From NCBI RefSeq assembly GCF_024168045.1, contig NZ_CP100126.1:2513001-2577000 (forward strand): a stretch of 64,000 bases of DNA, read 5' to 3'. Positions 55,797-64,000 of the stretch are shown here, piece after piece. The first letter of the stretch is position 1. The number at the start of each line of letters is the position of its first letter. A model generated the notes under the pieces. It searched no databases, was not told the origin of the DNA, and was given only the letters and a program-made list of their open reading frames with translations. Source of the stretch: Dorea longicatena (GTDB lineage: Bacteria > Bacillota > Clostridia > Lachnospirales > Lachnospiraceae). The position numbers were made by a program, and so were the translations under genes.

Positions 55797-55912
55797 TAAA
55801 AAAAGGACAACACTCATCCTATTTAGGATAAATGCTGCCCAGACGGTCGGCTTCTACCAAGTATCTGATTTCCCTGTGGTACTCCACATTATCCGTCAGT
55901 CATCAGATCTTC
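55797..55912 (-). promoter_or_regulatory. ZTP/ZMP riboswitch (pfl motif) with terminator
   Basis: Minus-strand aptamer blocks: GACTGACGGATAATGTGGAG, TACCACAGGGAA and the diagnostic GCCGACCGTCTGGGCAGC. The last part also forms the left arm of a 16-bp stem (GGGCAGCATTTATCCT with AGGATGAGTGTTGTCC) followed by seven T, so ligand binding and termination exclude each other. Rise of ZTP (a sign of low 10-formyl-THF) should switch fhs on. Confidence 0.92.
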
Positions 55913-55998
55913 TCTTTGTCTTTTACTATATTATAAGGATGGAAAATTGTCAATCCGGAAAATTCACCTGCATCATCCGGATGCTCGTAACACAGTCT

Positions 55999-57258
55999 TT
56001 ATTTTTCATCTTTTTTAATAACTGTAGACTTTTTCCCCATGTGATATTCTTTTCCCTGCGCCCGCATGATACTTCTTGAAATCACATCTACAATAATAAA
56101 TCCAAATGCAATACCAAGACACGTTTCGAGCAATACCCGTGCATGTTCTGCTGCCATTGAAAAATTTCTGCTGACTACACCATACATCAGATAATACAGC
56201 CTTGCTCCCGGCATCAACGGAAAGACCGATGCGGTCAGGAAGACCGTGGACGGCGCATGATCGATTCTCGACATAATAAATGCATATCCTGCAACAAAAC
56301 AGGACGCAGCTACTATTGCGGAAAAATTATTCGGATACCATGCATACACCAGTAAATATATCCCCCATGTCAGAAATGCCCCGACACCAGAATACAGGAT
56401 TTTCTTTCCCCGTATTTTGAACCAGCTTGCATAACCGATACAGCCTATCGTACAGGAAATCAGCTGAATCACGGTATTTTTATTCACATCAAATCCTTCT
56501 GCCGATATATTTCCCATCAACAGCATTGCAAGTGCGATCCCGGAAGCAATGCCAAACGCACCAAGCATTGAATTCATTACTTCCAGTGCTCCGGATATAA
56601 AGTTTCTCTGCATCACATCACGTATCCCATTGATCACACCAAGTGCACTGACTAACAACATGATAATTCCTATCATGATACGGTCCGGATGATCTCCCAA
56701 TCCGATCCTGGCAGCACTGATGATCACAACCTCCGATAAGAATGCCAGGATCAGATTGTAGATCATCGGGTTGCCCTCCCGCTTACCAAGCCATCTGCCT
56801 GCCAGAACGATCATCAGGCAGACAATCAATGCAACAACTGCATCCTGTATATCTCCACCGAAGAATACGGTAAACGCCGTTCCACCTGTAATCTGTGCGA
56901 TTCCTGTGATCAGTTCACTCTGATCCGGCCGTGCCATTACTTTTTTATAGCGCCTGACCAGTTCTTTGTCATCCGGATTATATGCACAGACATACCGTGA
57001 CAGGGCATTCAGATAATTCAGCCTGTCGTAATCTGCCCCTGTAGACTCTATATGCCTGATCTGTGTGAGAATCTCACCTTCCGGCGACTCCACCGTCACC
57101 TGTATATTACTTGGAATCACATATACATCATATTTTACGAAACCATAGCTCTTATACATACGGTACAGACTGTCTTCTACCCGGAAGATTTCCGCCCCGC
57201 ACTGTAACATTGCTTCTCCTATATTCAGGATTCCCTGTACTAACTTTTCATAATTCAT
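55999..57258 (-). CDS. Threonine/serine exporter ThrE family protein
   Basis: About 419 residues. N-terminal soluble ThrE part (about 1-140; ESPEGEILTQIRHIESTGAD), then about ten membrane helices in two halves (ThrE and ThrE_2-type). Such single-chain forms export small amino acids such as threonine and serine. It begins a few bases after its paralogue and is probably translated by coupling; ATG at 57258 is the likely start. An amino-acid export role is from the family. Confidence 0.8.
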   Translation of the reverse strand: MNYEKLVQGILNIGEAMLQCGAEIFRVEDSLYRMYKSYGFVKYDVYVIPSNIQVTVESPEGEILTQIRHIESTGADYDRLNYLNALSRYVCAYNPDDKELVRRYKKVMARPDQSELITGIAQITGGTAFTVFFGGDIQDAVVALIVCLMIVLAGRWLGKREGNPMIYNLILAFLSEVVIISAARIGLGDHPDRIMIGIIMLLVSALGVINGIRDVMQRNFISGALEVMNSMLGAFGIASGIALAMLLMGNISAEGFDVNKNTVIQLISCTIGCIGYASWFKIRGKKILYSGVGAFLTWGIYLLVYAWYPNNFSAIVAASCFVAGYAFIMSRIDHAPSTVFLTASVFPLMPGARLYYLMYGVVSRNFSMAAEHARVLLETCLGIAFGFIIVDVISRSIMRAQGKEYHMGKKSTVIKKDEK

Positions 57259-57270
57259 GGATTTCAATTA

Positions 57271-58536
57271 TTATTTCTTTCCACCGATCAGCGGAAGATT
57301 CAATGCGCTTTTACCGATATGATATTCTCTCTTCATTGCATGCATGATACTTCTGGATGCCACATCTACGATGATAAATCCGAATGCAATTGCAAGGCAG
57401 GTCGCCAGAAGAATAATCGTCTCCTCAAAAACCATCTGCGGATCCTGGCTGACACACCCGTACATTACATAGTACAGATTCGGTCCTGGGATCAGCGGGA
57501 ATACCGATGCAGTCAAAAAGATGGTTGAAGGTGCTTTATTTACTCTGGACATGATAAATGCATAAAATCCAACAAATCCTGCTGCAATCATGGTTGCCAG
57601 GAAGTTACTCGGTTTTACTGCGTATACTGCAACATAGATTGCCCATGTAAAAAATGCTCCGATACTGTTATACCATACCTGTTTTCCACGGATCTTGAAC
57701 CATAATGCAAATCCAGTACACGCAACCGTGCAGGAGAGCAGCTGAATCGGTACACTGTGATTCAGGATAAAATGATCGGAATATCCCTCATGGAATAATA
57801 TGATCGCCAGACCAATTCCAAATGCAATTCCCGCTGCTCCAAGGAACGAATTCATAATATTAATGAATCCGGAAATGAAGTCTCTCTGAAGAAGATCCCT
57901 GATTCCGTTCGTTGTACTCAATCCGCTGATCAGAAGCATGACGATACCGATCATAATACGGTCCGGATGATCTGCAATTCCCATCTTCAAAGCTCCGATA
58001 ATAATCACTTCTGATATAAACGCAAGAATACCATTGTAAACCAGTAAGTTGCTTTCACGCTTCGCAAGCCAGTCACCGACTGCAACGATCATCACCGATA
58101 CTATAAATGCAATGACCGCATCCCAGAGGTTACACCCGAAAAATACAGCAAATCCTGTTCCACCCATGATTCCTGCCGCATATCTTGTGATACGCTTCTG
58201 TGGTTCACGATTGATAACTTCCAGATACTTCTCACGCATCTCATTTTCATCCGGTGTATGCTGACAGACATATCTGCACAGATTATTCAGATAATCCAGC
58301 TGGTCAAAATTCGGCTCCGACGACTCGATATGACGTATCTGTGTAATAATCTCGCCTTCCGGTGTCTCCACCGTCACCTGTATATTACTCGGAATGACAA
58401 ATACATCCGATCTCTTAAATCCATAGCTTCTGCACATGCGGTAAAAGCTGTCTTCCAAACGGAAATTCTCTGCACCACTTTGAAGCATCGCTTCTCCGAT
58501 GTCCAGGATTCCCTGTACAATCTTGTTATAATTCAT
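57271..58536 (-). CDS. Threonine/serine exporter ThrE family protein (paralogue)
   Basis: A 421-residue protein with the same architecture and clearly similar sequence (NKIVQGILDIGEAMLQSGAE; ETPEGEIITQIRHIESSEPN). It is the first gene of the pair; a promoter TTGACT-16-TATGAT lies at 58594-58621. The tandem arrangement suggests duplication, or that the two chains work as a heteromer. Confidence 0.8.
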   Translation of the reverse strand: MNYNKIVQGILDIGEAMLQSGAENFRLEDSFYRMCRSYGFKRSDVFVIPSNIQVTVETPEGEIITQIRHIESSEPNFDQLDYLNNLCRYVCQHTPDENEMREKYLEVINREPQKRITRYAAGIMGGTGFAVFFGCNLWDAVIAFIVSVMIVAVGDWLAKRESNLLVYNGILAFISEVIIIGALKMGIADHPDRIMIGIVMLLISGLSTTNGIRDLLQRDFISGFINIMNSFLGAAGIAFGIGLAIILFHEGYSDHFILNHSVPIQLLSCTVACTGFALWFKIRGKQVWYNSIGAFFTWAIYVAVYAVKPSNFLATMIAAGFVGFYAFIMSRVNKAPSTIFLTASVFPLIPGPNLYYVMYGCVSQDPQMVFEETIILLATCLAIAFGFIIVDVASRSIMHAMKREYHIGKSALNLPLIGGKK

Positions 58537-58593
58537 CTTTTTTACCCCTTGTTTTCCTTCATAAAATTACCATTTCCTAAATCTAACATTTGA

Positions 58594-58621
58594 ATCATAT
58601 CATGGATTTTCTATAAGTCAA
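58594..58621 (-). promoter_or_regulatory. Promoter of the ThrE pair
   Basis: Minus strand TTGACT (58616-58621), 16-bp spacer, TATGAT (58594-58599). Confidence 0.6.
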
Positions 58622-58626
58622 CATAA

Positions 58627-58752
58627 TTATTGTAAAATGTAATAACAGTTTGTAATACCAGTCTTAGAAGCTCTTATATTTGCAGCTTTTAATATTTCCT
58701 TTGAAATGCGAATCCCCTGACTATTCCCCCACGTTTTTACTTGTGCCTGCAT
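58627..58752 (-). pseudogene. Truncated MazE/AbrB-like antitoxin
   Basis: A 41-residue frame starting MQAQVKTWGNSQGIRISKEI, the swapped-hairpin AbrB/MazE DNA-binding motif of type II antitoxins, preceded by a very good AGGAGG site. After about residue 26 it loses similarity (RASKTGITNCYYILQ) and stops, so the toxin-binding tail is missing. No MazF toxin follows. It is best read as a decayed antitoxin, though a short DNA-binding peptide could still be made. The rest of the gap 58753-58860 shows nothing recognisable. Confidence 0.7.
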
Positions 58753-58860
58753 AAAGTAACCTCCTTCGTTTTTTCTAGAGTATCCACCGGTAAAAACCAA
58801 CGAACAGATTCGGAAAACTTTTGATTCCAGAAAAGCTGAATTATTAAATCGATTTTGTGT

Positions 58861-59718
58861 TTAATCCCGGTTCTTATTATACACAAACATCCAAAGCGCC
58901 ATCGCACATATGATCACATACCCCAGCACGCTATACCTATCCGGTACCTGTCCGAACAGAAAGAAGCCCAGAATCGTCGAAAAGATGATCTGCGAATAAT
59001 CATAAATGGATATCTCTTTCGCCGGTGCATGATAATAAGCCGCCGTGATTCCGAACTGGCCGCCTGCAGCCGCAAGTCCCGCACCCAGAAGCGTTAAGAT
59101 CTGCAGGCCGCTCATCGGATGAAAATCCAGAAGCAGATATGGCAGTGTAACCACACACGAGAATCCTGAGAAGAAGATTACAACCGAAGAACCTTTCTGT
59201 CCTCTCTGCCCCAGGATACGCACCATCGCATAAGCAATACCTGCGCAGATTCCACCGCACAGTCCGATCAGTGACGGTACCAGTGCCATATTCGTAAATG
59301 TCGGTTTGATTACAAATAAGCTTCCGATGAATGCACCCGCAACCGCCAGTGCCTGTGCCAGACTCATCTTTTCTTTCAGCAATAAAAATGAAAAGATAAT
59401 TACAAAAAACGGCGACATCTTATTCAGCATCGATGCATCCGACAGTACCAGATGATCCACTGCATAGAAATTACACAAGATTCCCACCGTACCGAATGTC
59501 GCACGCAGAATCATATATTTCAGATTTCCCTTTTCGATTTTGAATCCATCCTTACTTCTTATGATCATGATCAGCGCAATAAAAAAAGCTACCAGATTTC
59601 TGAAAAAGCTCTTCTGTACCGAAGGCAGATCACCGGATAACCTTACGAAAGCATTCATGAATGCAAATGATAACGCCGATAATGTAATGAAAAATATTCC
59701 TTTGTATCTGGAATTCAT
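58861..59718 (-). CDS. EamA family (DMT superfamily) transporter
   Basis: A 285-residue membrane protein with ten predicted helices in two EamA repeats (start KGIFFITLSALSFAFMNAFV; second half PSLIGLCGGICAGIAYAMVR). It probably exports or imports a metabolite; the substrate cannot be assigned. Transcribed alone, divergent from the alarmone synthetase gene. Confidence 0.85.
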   Translation of the reverse strand: MNSRYKGIFFITLSALSFAFMNAFVRLSGDLPSVQKSFFRNLVAFFIALIMIIRSKDGFKIEKGNLKYMILRATFGTVGILCNFYAVDHLVLSDASMLNKMSPFFVIIFSFLLLKEKMSLAQALAVAGAFIGSLFVIKPTFTNMALVPSLIGLCGGICAGIAYAMVRILGQRGQKGSSVVIFFSGFSCVVTLPYLLLDFHPMSGLQILTLLGAGLAAAGGQFGITAAYYHAPAKEISIYDYSQIIFSTILGFFLFGQVPDRYSVLGYVIICAMALWMFVYNKNRD

Positions 59719-59946
59719 AAACTTACACTTCCTTATGATTTATTTCTTTATATCTTACGTTATGTCATTTATCTTACCACGAAAAATTTTAACTGTGAAT
59801 ATATCCGACAATTGGACTTGATTTTGTACAACTTGCTACAATTCTTTTACATTGTCGCATTCTCCCATAAACACACCTATCTGTTGATAGAATTTCAACT
59901 ACAGATATGCTAAAATATTTTTGGATAATGAAAGGAGAAATGCAAC

Positions 59947-60687
59947 ATGAGACCTCTTGAGACATTTATCGAACAACGCAAAGAACGCTTCGTCAGAAAC
60001 AGTCTGATGTCTGACGAATTTCTGGATTTTGTTAATAAAAATATGAAACCAATAGAAAAACAGATGTCCTATTATCAATGTGCCATCATGGAAGTAGAGA
60101 CGAAATTCAAAGTATTAAACGAACAGTATTCCCTGGAATATGACCGCAATCCGATCGAGGATATCAAGTCCCGCGTCAAATCCATGGAAAGCCTGATTAA
60201 AAAGATCCGTAAAAAAGACATACCTCTCACCCTTTCTTCTATTGAAGAAAATATCCATGATATTGCCGGCGTCCGTGTCATCTGCTCTTTTCCGGATGAT
60301 ATCTACATGCTTGCGGACTGTTTGCTTTCTCAGGATGACATCACACTTCTTGAGAAGAAAGACTATATCAAAAATCCAAAACCGGGCGGATACCGCAGCC
60401 TTCATCTGATTGTCAGTGTACCAATCTTTTTACAGGACGGAAAACGTAACATGACTGTAGAAGTACAGCTTCGTACGATCGCTATGGATTTTTGGGCAAG
60501 CCTAGAACATAAGCTGCGTTACAAGAAAGATATCCCGGCTGACAAAGCAAAATATCTGGAGGATGAGATGCTTGCCTGTGCACAGATCAGTGCCGACCTG
60601 GATATGCGTATGCAGAACGTCCGTGATGTAATTGCTGAGAATGCTAAACCAGACGAACAGTCTTTATTATTAAAGGATTTGTCATAA
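59947..60687 (+). CDS. Small alarmone synthetase (RelA/SpoT domain)
   Basis: A 246-residue GTP pyrophosphokinase of the RelQ/YjbM type without a hydrolase domain. It makes (p)ppGpp from GTP or GDP and ATP. Visible blocks are DIAGVRVICSFPDDIYMLAD, NPKPGGYRSLHLIV and VEVQLRTIAMDFWASLEHKL (with the catalytic Glu). AAAGGAG precedes the ATG. It is longer than typical RelQ by about 30 residues. It stands alone. Confidence 0.88.
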   Translation: MRPLETFIEQRKERFVRNSLMSDEFLDFVNKNMKPIEKQMSYYQCAIMEVETKFKVLNEQYSLEYDRNPIEDIKSRVKSMESLIKKIRKKDIPLTLSSIEENIHDIAGVRVICSFPDDIYMLADCLLSQDDITLLEKKDYIKNPKPGGYRSLHLIVSVPIFLQDGKRNMTVEVQLRTIAMDFWASLEHKLRYKKDIPADKAKYLEDEMLACAQISADLDMRMQNVRDVIAENAKPDEQSLLLKDLS

Positions 60688-60710
60688 AAAGACATATTGA
60701 AAAATGCGCC

Positions 60711-60752
60711 AAAAAAGCACTGCGAAATTTGGTAATATTTCACAGTGCTTTG
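60711..60752 (-). terminator. Terminator after the DUF1294-DUF1287 gene
   Basis: AAAGCACTG and CAGTGCTTT with inner GAAAT/ATTTC pairs; six T on the minus strand. Confidence 0.8.
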
Positions 60753-60755
60753 CCA

Positions 60756-61625
60756 TTACGATATTCTGAAATGACCGACAATATCGGTTCTCTCCTGTAG
60801 GATATCTTCTTCATAATTCTTCTGATACGGATCATTATGATGAATCACATATGGTACACCTTCCACATTCCGTCTGTCAGAAATTACCCCGATATGATTC
60901 TTGAACACTACAATGTCGCCGCCCTGCCATTGTTCAATGTCATTTACATCCGTGGTTAGACTGGTCGCTGTATGTTCAAAATATATTCTCAGGTTCTTTA
61001 CTCTTCGGAAATCAATATTTTTATCCGGCTCATCGATATCATAATCCTTCGGATTCGTTCTGATATCTTCGTCTACCAGTTCCCGCAGATCATATCCGCT
61101 TTTCTTAAGCGCATATCCGACAACATCTGTACAGACACCATATCTGTCATCCGGATAACCGGTCTGATAATATCTGCTCTTGTAAACCGGCCGCTTCTTC
61201 ACATAAACCAATGCATTCTTCAAAATATCGGTCTGATCATCCGTACCGTCACCATCTTTATCCACACTGCTATGATACGGTGTGATCTCTGTGCCGTTGT
61301 ATTCATTCTTTGGCCGGTCTGTCTTCGTCAGTCCTACCACATCACGTTCTGCCAAAAATCCACCAAGGGTCAGCCAGATGATAATAGCGATTGGAACTAA
61401 GATTCGGAATTTCATCTTTCTTGTCTTATGATGAAATACAATCATTCCTGCAAACGCACCAAATGCACCGCCGACAAACGCAATCCCTATCAGCACTGCC
61501 TCTTTGATCCTCCACTGATGATGCATTGCTTTCGCTTTATCCGTTCCATATAAAATAAATGCAATAATATTTACTGCAACGAGATAATAGGATATCGGTG
61601 TCGCCGCTGTAAGTAATTCTGCCAT
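60756..61625 (-). CDS. DUF1294-DUF1287 fusion protein
   Basis: A 289-residue protein joining two families. Residues about 10-110 are a DUF1294 membrane domain (FILYGTDKAKAMHHQWRIKE, then four helices). Residues about 125-289 are a DUF1287 domain of the NlpC/P60-like fold: YGVCTDVVGYALKKSGYDL gives the Cys, GDIVVFKNHIGVISD the His, IHHNDPYQ a third polar site. So it is likely a membrane-anchored cysteine peptidase or amidase facing the envelope. The fusion is unusual; DUF1287 is often a separate secreted protein. Confidence 0.78.
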   Translation of the reverse strand: MAELLTAATPISYYLVAVNIIAFILYGTDKAKAMHHQWRIKEAVLIGIAFVGGAFGAFAGMIVFHHKTRKMKFRILVPIAIIIWLTLGGFLAERDVVGLTKTDRPKNEYNGTEITPYHSSVDKDGDGTDDQTDILKNALVYVKKRPVYKSRYYQTGYPDDRYGVCTDVVGYALKKSGYDLRELVDEDIRTNPKDYDIDEPDKNIDFRRVKNLRIYFEHTATSLTTDVNDIEQWQGGDIVVFKNHIGVISDRRNVEGVPYVIHHNDPYQKNYEEDILQERTDIVGHFRIS

Positions 61626-61745
61626 CTTCTGCTCCCCTCCTTCATATCTCCATTGTATCTTACCTTTGGTTCGCTTTCAATCAGAAAACAGATAATTTTC
61701 TTCATCAACTATATACAAATACACGCCTTTCATCTATACTCTCTT

Positions 61746-62678
61746 CTACATCACAGTCTGATACAAGAGCACCATGAGTGGCATTGTCACAATGGATAAT
61801 AATGTCGTCATAACATTGATCGCACTGGCATATTTCGAATCATTTCCATACACCTGACACATCTGTGTGATCGTTGAAGCAGACGGTGTGATCACCGCAA
61901 GAAATACGATAAGCAGTAATTTCTTTCCATCCGAATGTATGTTCACAAGCCCGCTTATCTTTAAAATCATCAATGATATCACAGGTATCACGACCAGTCT
62001 CAGAAATGAAATAAAATACACTTTCACATTTTCAAATATACTCTTCAGATTCATCTCTGCGATCAGCATCCCCGTTACGATCATACTTGCCGGACCGATC
62101 ATACTGCCCACAGAACTTAAGGTCTGATTTACAATTTCCGGAAGCCTGATCCTGGTAAAAAACAGCACAACTCCGGCAAATACCGAGATCATATTGATAT
62201 TGAATACAATCTTTTTCCAGTCCCACTTTCCTTCCCGGCTGATCGTATTCTTGCCATGCGTCCACAGAAATACTAATTGGACACTCATAAACACACAACC
62301 GTATAATACCCATTCTTTTCCCAGAATAAAAGTCACCAGCGGTACGATCAAATTGCCCGAATTCGAATAATAGATGGATGTCATCTCTACTTCATTTAGT
62401 TTCAATACCTTTCCAACACCCCACACTGCTGCCAGCAATATAACCTGTAATAATACCGACGCTGCAAATACCAGCAAAAGTTCCTTCGCCTTTTCACTCG
62501 TATAATCCACCTGAAATGCATTGATGATCACACACGGGATAACAAGATATAATACAATTTTAGAAATAACTTTGCTGTCATCTCCCTTTAACAATCCTGT
62601 CTTTACAATAATATATCCCATCAGTATCATAAGAAATAGTTCTGTGATCTGTTCCATTAAAAGTATACTGATTTCCAT
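61746..62678 (-). CDS. AEC family transporter
   Basis: A 310-residue auxin-efflux-carrier-type membrane protein with ten predicted helices (LMILMGYIIVKTGLLKGDD; ITPSASTITQMCQVYGND). Members export organic acids such as malate; the substrate here is not known. Transcribed alone. Confidence 0.85.
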   Translation of the reverse strand: MEISILLMEQITELFLMILMGYIIVKTGLLKGDDSKVISKIVLYLVIPCVIINAFQVDYTSEKAKELLLVFAASVLLQVILLAAVWGVGKVLKLNEVEMTSIYYSNSGNLIVPLVTFILGKEWVLYGCVFMSVQLVFLWTHGKNTISREGKWDWKKIVFNINMISVFAGVVLFFTRIRLPEIVNQTLSSVGSMIGPASMIVTGMLIAEMNLKSIFENVKVYFISFLRLVVIPVISLMILKISGLVNIHSDGKKLLLIVFLAVITPSASTITQMCQVYGNDSKYASAINVMTTLLSIVTMPLMVLLYQTVM

Positions 62679-62891
62679 AATAATCTCTCTTTCCTTTTAC
62701 AGTTCTATCGAAAATCATATACACTTTCCCGATAATTGTCAATCTCACAAAATCCTGACATTCTTTTATTAATCATACTTATATTGACATGTTATTTATC
62801 CTATATATATTGATTCCTTCTATCCATAAAGCTATAATAGTGTTTATAAAAATATAAAACAGGCAGTATAAAATACAGGGAGGAACTTGAG

Positions 62892-63485
62892 ATGAAATAC
62901 AAGAATATTATTTTTGACTTTGGAAATGTAATCGGAAAATTTAAAGGAGACTATATCCTGGGGAAATTTGCTTCTACACCGGAAGATTATAATATTCTTG
63001 CTGATGCCATTTTTAAAAACTGGGTAGCTTTAGATGCCGGAACTATCGACTATGACCAGAATGCCGAAGATACGATTGCAGAACTTCCGGACCGTCTGAA
63101 AGATACTGCCCGCGATTTTTTCGAGAACTGGTTCCAGTATGTCGATCCGCTTCCTGAAACATGGAAATTCATCAAAGAGTTAAAAGCCCGGGGAGTTCCG
63201 ATCTATCTGCTTTCCAACGCTTCTACCAGGTTTGCAGAACGTGCACCGAAAGATTATCCGATCCTGAAAGAATTCGATGGCATCGTCTTCTCTGCACCTC
63301 TAAAGATGGCAAAGCCGGGACACGATATTTATTACCATCTGTTCAATAAATATGACCTTCTACCAAGTGAATGCTTCTTCATCGATGATACGGTGGAAAA
63401 TGTCATTGCAAGTAAAGAACTTGGAATGGAGAGCATCTTGTTTACGGGAGATATTGAAGCCGTTAAAAGGGCAATTGAGTTTTAA
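62892..63485 (+). CDS. HAD family phosphatase
   Basis: A 197-residue haloacid-dehalogenase-fold hydrolase. Motif I is IIFDFGNVIG (nucleophile Asp, with Gly in place of the second Asp as in the YihX-like group), motif II LLSNAST, motif III KMAKPGHDIY and motif IV FFIDDTVENV. It is likely to dephosphorylate a sugar phosphate. GGGAGG sets the start. A symmetric terminator follows. Confidence 0.87.
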   Translation: MKYKNIIFDFGNVIGKFKGDYILGKFASTPEDYNILADAIFKNWVALDAGTIDYDQNAEDTIAELPDRLKDTARDFFENWFQYVDPLPETWKFIKELKARGVPIYLLSNASTRFAERAPKDYPILKEFDGIVFSAPLKMAKPGHDIYYHLFNKYDLLPSECFFIDDTVENVIASKELGMESILFTGDIEAVKRAIEF

Positions 63486-63504
63486 TCAATTGCCCTTTTT
63501 TAAT
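63466..63504. terminator. Symmetric terminator after the HAD gene
   Basis: AAAAGGGCAATTGA (63466-63479) and TCAATTGCCCTTTT (63487-63500) pair around TTTTAA with extra T. It overlaps both the end of the HAD gene and the end of a small minus-strand frame. Confidence 0.85.
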
Positions 63505-63611
63505 AAACGCTTCTCAATCCCGTTACAGATACGCTTTACCATTGCAGCAACCATATTGACGGCTGTCGACACCGCACCTAGAATGATTAGAACTGAAATG
63601 AGAGGTGTCAT
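63486..63611 (-). CDS. Possible small membrane peptide
   Basis: A 41-residue frame (MTPLISVLIILGAVSTAVNM ... KRLLKKGN) with one hydrophobic segment and a lysine/arginine-rich tail, again the build of type I toxins. The start is after GGAAGTGG; a longer 63-codon frame to 63677 lacks a site. The stop is inside the symmetric terminator of the HAD gene. No clear promoter is seen, so it is listed with low confidence. Confidence 0.35.
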   Translation of the reverse strand: MTPLISVLIILGAVSTAVNMVAAMVKRICNGIEKRLLKKGN

Positions 63612-63719
63612 AAATCCACTTCCGGATGTTATGTAAAAAAATACTTGATTTTTAGCTTTTCGTTCGGTATAATTCATATTCGGACAAAAAAATAAGATAA
63701 TTTTGGTTTAATTGGAAAC

Positions 63720-63765
63720 GACACAAGTGTATGCTTGATTAACGAACAACACAAGTGTCTTTTTT
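63720..63765. promoter_or_regulatory. Direct repeats with hairpin upstream of the DUF2798 gene
   Basis: ACACAAGTGT occurs at 63721-63730 and 63749-63758. The two can also pair imperfectly (GACAC/GTGTC) and are followed by TTTTTT, so this is either a pair of operator sites or an attenuator in the leader. Confidence 0.45.
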
Positions 63766-63807
63766 GTACCCATTTTTAAACATTTCATAAAAAGGAGAAC
63801 AAAAATT

Positions 63808-64000
63808 ATGCCAAAAACTTTATTTCAAAATGTTATTTTTACACTGATGATGTCTTTTCTGATGGTTTACGTCATGATCTGCTACAATATTTGCCTGAAT
63901 GTGGGAGGAATGAGCAACGAAGTATTCCTGATGGCTTTCGGCGAACTGAAAATCATGTGGCCGGTTGCCTTCGTTCTGGAATTTGCTTTCGTTGACAAAC
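63808..64000 (+). CDS. DUF2798 family membrane protein (partial)
   Basis: The first 64 codons of a protein starting MPKTLFQNVIFTLMMSFLMV, with two membrane helices (about 6-27 and 45-62). It matches the DUF2798 plan, a small membrane family of unknown role. AAAGGAG precedes the ATG. It runs off the end of the window. Confidence 0.7.
   Translation, partial: MPKTLFQNVIFTLMMSFLMVYVMICYNICLNVGGMSNEVFLMAFGELKIMWPVAFVLEFAFVDK

Noticed and set aside
1..64000. CRISPR arrays, tRNA and rRNA genes
   Set aside because: Looked for evenly spaced repeats and for cloverleaf or CCA-type features between genes; none was convincing.

Overview
The window looks like a chromosome segment of a low-GC Firmicute of the Clostridia, most likely Lachnospiraceae (Blautia/Dorea/Mediterraneibacter-like). 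This rests on the ribosomal, EF-Tu, RNA polymerase and formate-THF ligase proteins, the ZTP riboswitch before fhs, strong AGGAGG ribosome sites and the type of mobile element. The genus is inference. I see no rRNA, tRNA or CRISPR.

Layout. 1-1740: two DeLey-Doudoroff genes (KDPGal aldolase and KDGal kinase), followed by a complete IS1182-type insertion sequence (1821-3706). 3777-5549: an AraC regulator and a PfkB sugar kinase. 5765-23879: an integrated mobilizable element of about 18 kb sitting in the 3' end of tuf and bounded by a perfect 55-bp direct repeat of the last 17 codons plus stop. 23826-34717: tuf, fusA, rpsG, rpsL, then VanZ, a nucleotidyltransferase, glmS, glmM and glf. 34921-38575 (+): indolepyruvate oxidoreductase iorAB and phenylacetate-CoA ligase. 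38641-40333: HD hydrolase and M24 peptidase. 40545-51870: the rpoC-rpoB-rplL-rplJ / rplA-rplK-nusG-secE-rpmG block. 52056-64000: zinc-ribbon membrane protein, ZTP-riboswitch-controlled fhs, tandem ThrE exporters, a truncated MazE-like antitoxin, an EamA transporter, a small alarmone synthetase, a DUF1294-DUF1287 fusion, an AEC transporter, a HAD phosphatase and the start of a DUF2798 gene.

The integrated element is composite. Its working backbone (16071-23626) has TnpV, a MOBV relaxase with a probable oriT, DUF5348, VapE helicase, CHC2 primase, tyrosine integrase, a small excisionase, a divergent XRE repressor and DUF2971. The two control genes are separated by three TCACTTTTGTG operators that lie inside both promoters. 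A second, decayed backbone (9090-11498: TnpV, relaxase C-terminus, ATPase N-terminus, integrase C-terminus) shows that another related element was once present. Between the two backbones is a defence island: HTH-m5C methyltransferase, Eco47II-type endonuclease, DUF6602 nuclease-like protein, a PHP protein cut off at its Walker A motif (TrlF-like), and a divergent Vsr endonuclease. Near the other end are a yjdF riboswitch with its YjdF gene, two DUF3784 membrane proteins, a membrane-bound XRE regulator, and a very small locus (about 5973-6332) that looks like a type I toxin-antitoxin system: a 32-residue hydrophobic peptide, convergent near-consensus promoters and a shared bidirectional terminator.

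The most promising undescribed items are that toxin-antitoxin-like locus, the tuf integration site with its replacement gene end and terminator, the four-gene methylase/nuclease/DUF6602/PHP operon, and the XRE-DUF2971 pair at the integrase end. All functions are read from motifs and context by eye; no database search was run.
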